From: Rickettsiales bacterium UBA4270
GTDB lineage: Bacteria > Pseudomonadota > Alphaproteobacteria > Rickettsiales > Deianiraeaceae
Direction: 5' to 3'
Length of the DNA stretch: 6,308 bases
Assembly (NCBI GenBank): GCA_002395105.1
Contig: DGWA01000013.1
Coordinates: 1 to 6,308, forward strand
The notes below the pieces were generated by a model. It searched no databases and had not been told where the DNA came from. It saw only the letters and a list, made by a program, of their open reading frames with translations. The stretch's first letter is position 1, and every line of letters starts with the position of its first letter. This document shows positions 4,395-6,308 of this stretch, piece by piece. The position numbers and the translations under genes are program-made.

Positions 4395-5114
4395 ATGGGT
4401 AAAGTTAAAAATTCTATTGATTATCATAATGATCAAAAAGGCACATGTTTTATTTTGCTTGTTTATCCAGAATATTTAGATTCTATTTTGTACGATCTTT
4501 CTTATCTTGGATATGATTACGTTTATATTTGTCACGATAGAGATATTAAAAAGGGTTTTTCTTTTATTGATTATCGTGATAATATTACTTCAAGTGTGCC
4601 CTTTTATCATTGTCCTTGTGAACTTATTGGAAAGCATTATCATTTTATTGTATCTCTACTTCCTAAAATGCAGTATCGCATCACACAATTGTCAAAAGAA
4701 TTGCTTGTTGATGGTGTTCCTTTTCCGACACGTCTTATACAAGTTACGCAAAAAGATCCAATTAAATTTTTAAGATATTTGATTCACCTTGGTGAACAAG
4801 ATAAACATCAATATAAAGTTAATGATTTATGTGGTTGTTTGGGTGGTCGTCTTTATCATTTGTTATTAGATAATTTAGTTGATCATCAAATTAGTAATGA
4901 AAATGCTTTTGCTATTGCTTACGATTTTATTAAAAAGAACTCTTCTTCGATTACACAAATTAAATTTTTTGATTTTCTAGTTGATAATGACTTATTAAAG
5001 CCGTGTAAACCATATTTACATTTTTTAAATAATATAGTTTATAACAAACAACAAGCAAACAGAAAAATATTTGAAGGTTTTAGAAAGGCAGGTGATAATG
5101 ATGTACCTTTTTGA
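4395..5114 (+). CDS. rep: Rolling-circle replication initiator, HUH endonuclease of the Rep_2 (pMV158/pLS1) type (239 aa)
   Basis: Rep would nick the + strand at the origin, stay covalently attached through a tyrosine and restart synthesis each round. The HUH metal motif is HYH at residues 81-83 in GKHYHFIV. Upstream, YICHDRD (44-50) matches the conserved HDxD element. The catalytic tyrosine is most likely Y128 in FLRYLIH, followed by DKHQY (136-140), a close match to the RYLxH...DKxQY signature of Rep_2 plasmid initiators. Residues 150-239 form a helical C-terminal part. This differs from the Ff gene II protein; use of plasmid-type Reps is known among Gram-positive inoviruses. ATG 4395 has GAAAGG at 4379-4384; an in-frame TTG at 4341 would run through an iteron and is unlikely. 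The stop overlaps the ATPase gene by 17 nt. Confidence 0.87.
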   Translation: MGKVKNSIDYHNDQKGTCFILLVYPEYLDSILYDLSYLGYDYVYICHDRDIKKGFSFIDYRDNITSSVPFYHCPCELIGKHYHFIVSLLPKMQYRITQLSKELLVDGVPFPTRLIQVTQKDPIKFLRYLIHLGEQDKHQYKVNDLCGCLGGRLYHLLLDNLVDHQISNENAFAIAYDFIKKNSSSITQIKFFDFLVDNDLLKPCKPYLHFLNNIVYNKQQANRKIFEGFRKAGDNDVPF

Positions 5115-5748
5115 TTTTTTAATAAAATTTCCTGTTGCTATTTTCCGTAGATTTACACAAAAATCTAAAGAATGTAAGATGTTTGGTACTTATATTTACA
5201 CTTCCCTAGCTGGTGCAGGTAAGACATATTCAATTGTAAAGGACGTTATAGCAGCAAAGCGCAAATTTGGCGATGACATTTTTATTGTTTCAAACATTGA
5301 TATTAAATTAGACGGTGAATCAATTGTTGATAGGCCTCTTAAGAAGATCTCTGATATAACCGAACGTGTTGACAAACAAAAGTTAATTGTAATTGACGAA
5401 CTCCCGTTTTTGTTCAGCTCCAGAAAATTTAAGGATTTTCCGTATAGCATGTTGTGTTTGTTGACAACCTGTAGAAAAAATAAAGGCGTTGCGATCTTTT
5501 GTAGCACACAACGTTTGTATTTGGTGGATAAGACGTTCAGAACACTTTGTGATAAAATTATAGTTTGTCGCACGTATTTCGGCAATCTTACATGTAATTA
5601 TTATTATGATCCTTTAAAGATTGATAATGATACAGGCGAATTAACAGGACAACCTGATAAAAAAGAATGTTTCTTGCAGTCTGAAGAAGTCCGCAATGCT
5701 TACGATAGTTTTGATAGCGTTAGCGGTGTTGAATTTGATGAGAATTAA
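5098..5748 (+). CDS. zot: Zot/pI-like assembly ATPase (216 aa)
   Basis: This is the P-loop ATPase thought to drive extrusion of inovirus filaments at the inner membrane. After an amphipathic, hydrophobic N-terminus (MYLFDFLIKFPVAIF), the Walker A loop is SLAGAGKT (36-43), with Ser where the usual first Gly stands. The Walker B strand is LIVIDE (96-101). The stretch TTCRKNKGVAIFCSTQ (123-138), followed by LVDKTFR (142-148), matches the conserved Arg...TQ...D..FR part of Zot proteins. The usual membrane helix and external domain after the ATPase core are absent; the tail from ~172 is acidic and soluble-looking. Membrane contact would have to come from the N-terminal amphipathic segment or a partner. 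ATG 5098 (or 5101) follows AGAAAGG at 5082-5088; TTG 5071 is less likely. No enterotoxin role is implied. Confidence 0.88.
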   Translation: MMYLFDFLIKFPVAIFRRFTQKSKECKMFGTYIYTSLAGAGKTYSIVKDVIAAKRKFGDDIFIVSNIDIKLDGESIVDRPLKKISDITERVDKQKLIVIDELPFLFSSRKFKDFPYSMLCLLTTCRKNKGVAIFCSTQRLYLVDKTFRTLCDKIIVCRTYFGNLTCNYYYDPLKIDNDTGELTGQPDKKECFLQSEEVRNAYDSFDSVSGVEFDEN

Positions 5749-5757
5749 GGGGGTTAT

Positions 5758-6267
5758 ATGTTATTAAAAAATGTTGCTTATGATGAATATTATTCTCCAG
5801 AAAATGTTGTTTATATGATTTTACCCTATATTATTAAAAGTGGATATAAAAATATTTGGTGTCCTTTTGATAAATATGATTCAAATTTTGTTAAGATCTT
5901 TATGAATTATAATTTAAATGTTAATTTCGGACATATTGAAAACGGTAAAGATTTTTTTAAATATGATAAGCCTTTAGGCGATATTATTGTCTCGAATCCT
6001 CCATTTAGTAAAAGAGATCAGATATTTGAAAAAATCTATGCTTGGGATTTTCCTTTTGCTCTCGTTATGAATTTTAATGGTTTATTTGATAGCAGAAAAA
6101 GAGCAAAGATATTTAGATCTCATGATGTTGAAATTTTAGTACCTTATGGTAGGATGAAATTTATTCATCGTGGTAAAGGGCTACTTGAAAACCCTAATTT
6201 TCAATCAGTTTATGTTTGTAATAAACTTTTGGATAAACAAATTGTGTTTTCTGATTTTGTTTTTTAA
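5758..6267 (+). CDS. Adenine-specific DNA methyltransferase-like protein (169 aa)
   Basis: The protein carries an N6-adenine methyltransferase motif IV, NPPF (80-83, in DIIVSNPPFSK), and a motif-X-like opening DEYYSP (9-14), reminiscent of DEFFTP in phage adenine methylases. The SAM-binding motif I is degenerate: the strand IWCPFD (33-38) lacks the usual G-x-G. The later R-M-K-F...NPNFQSVYVC part (132-154) fits a family of small methylase-like proteins common in Firmicutes phages and plasmids. Length is short, with no target-recognition domain. No restriction enzyme is nearby, so it would be an orphan that could mask phage DNA from host restriction or mark replication state; loss of activity is also possible. 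ATG 5758 follows AAGGGGG (5747-5753), 9 nt after the ATPase stop, so it is co-transcribed with rep and zot. Confidence 0.72.
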   Translation: MLLKNVAYDEYYSPENVVYMILPYIIKSGYKNIWCPFDKYDSNFVKIFMNYNLNVNFGHIENGKDFFKYDKPLGDIIVSNPPFSKRDQIFEKIYAWDFPFALVMNFNGLFDSRKRAKIFRSHDVEILVPYGRMKFIHRGKGLLENPNFQSVYVCNKLLDKQIVFSDFVF

Positions 6268-6289
6268 AAAAAAAAGCGAAATAATTTTA
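6268..6289. other. AT-rich non-coding tail after the last gene
   Basis: The TTTTTTAAAAAAAAAA run at the gene end is followed by GCGAAATAATTTTA. CGAAATAAT (6277-6285) is the reverse complement of ATTATTTCG at 60-68, so in a circle it could pair across the junction repeat. No hairpin terminator with a T tract is seen after the last gene, so transcription may continue round into 133 onwards. Confidence 0.45.
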
Positions 6290-6308
6290 TATATAATATG
6301 ATATATAT
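6290..6308. repeat. 19-bp terminal direct repeat, right copy (putative attR or circle overlap)
   Basis: Identical to 1-19. Its upstream flank (ATAATTTTA) and the downstream flank of the left copy (AAATTAAGG) would sit either side of a single copy in the circular form, where the 10-bp inverted arms around ATATGA become complete. Confidence 0.85.

Noticed and set aside
4507..4773. Plus-strand open frame in another frame inside rep
   Set aside because: Hydrophobic Leu/Ile-rich shadow of rep, which has clear HUH motifs in its own frame.
5196..5585. Minus-strand 129-aa open frame over the ATPase gene
   Set aside because: Complement of the Walker A to TQ region, with no ribosome binding site.
5098..5748. 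Zonula occludens toxin activity
   Set aside because: The Zot name is a family label. The toxic C-terminal part is absent and the context is phage assembly.
1..6308. Alternative genetic code (TGA as Trp), as in Spiroplasma inoviruses
   Set aside because: TGG is used regularly for Trp, and TGA serves as a sensible stop at gene ends (for example 438, 1624, 1931).

Overview
The window looks like one complete small inovirus (filamentous ssDNA phage) genome or provirus from a low-GC Gram-positive host, most likely a Clostridia-type Firmicute. The evidence is as follows. It is very AT-rich (by eye about 30% GC) and every gene lies on the + strand. Ribosome binding sites are strong AGAAAGGAG type, and TGG is used for Trp with TGA as stop, so the code is standard. 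The set of parts is typical of inoviruses: a 63-aa major coat protein, several tiny one-helix membrane proteins, a ~500-aa secreted and C-terminally anchored adsorption protein, a Zot/pI-type ATPase, an OB-fold ssDNA-binding protein and a rolling-circle Rep. There is no secretin (pIV), as expected for a host without an outer membrane. No integrase or repressor is seen. The first and last 19 bases are identical, so the window is either a closed circle (unique length 6289 bp) or a provirus cut exactly at attL/attR.

Layout. (1) 6268-6308 plus 1-132: AT-rich non-coding junction carrying the terminal repeat. (2) 133-1197: three small overlapping genes of unknown function; the first and third may be distant paralogues. 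(3) 1151-1931: a gene whose 3' half is an OB-fold ssDNA-binding protein with its own internal start, then a 100-aa acidic, Thr/Gln-rich protein with a C-terminal membrane helix. (4) 1964-2155: major coat protein, followed by a non-coding block and a strong intrinsic terminator at 2246-2280, the same logic as the central terminator after gene VIII in Ff phages. (5) 2299-4170: a 48-aa membrane protein, the pIII-like adsorption protein and a pVI-like hydrophobic protein, all overlapping. (6) 4171-4394: a 224-bp non-coding region with three stem-loops and 22-bp iterons, the best candidate for the replication origin and packaging signal. (7) 4395-6267: Rep, Zot-like ATPase and an orphan adenine-methyltransferase-like protein.

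Inferred working scheme: Rep nicks the 4171-4394 region and drives rolling-circle synthesis. The OB-fold protein coats the ssDNA. The Zot-like ATPase powers exchange of that protein for major coat subunits at the membrane. The small membrane proteins and the pIII/pVI-like pair cap the filament ends. Strong coat expression upstream of a terminator, with weaker read-through into the tip genes, would give the correct subunit ratio.
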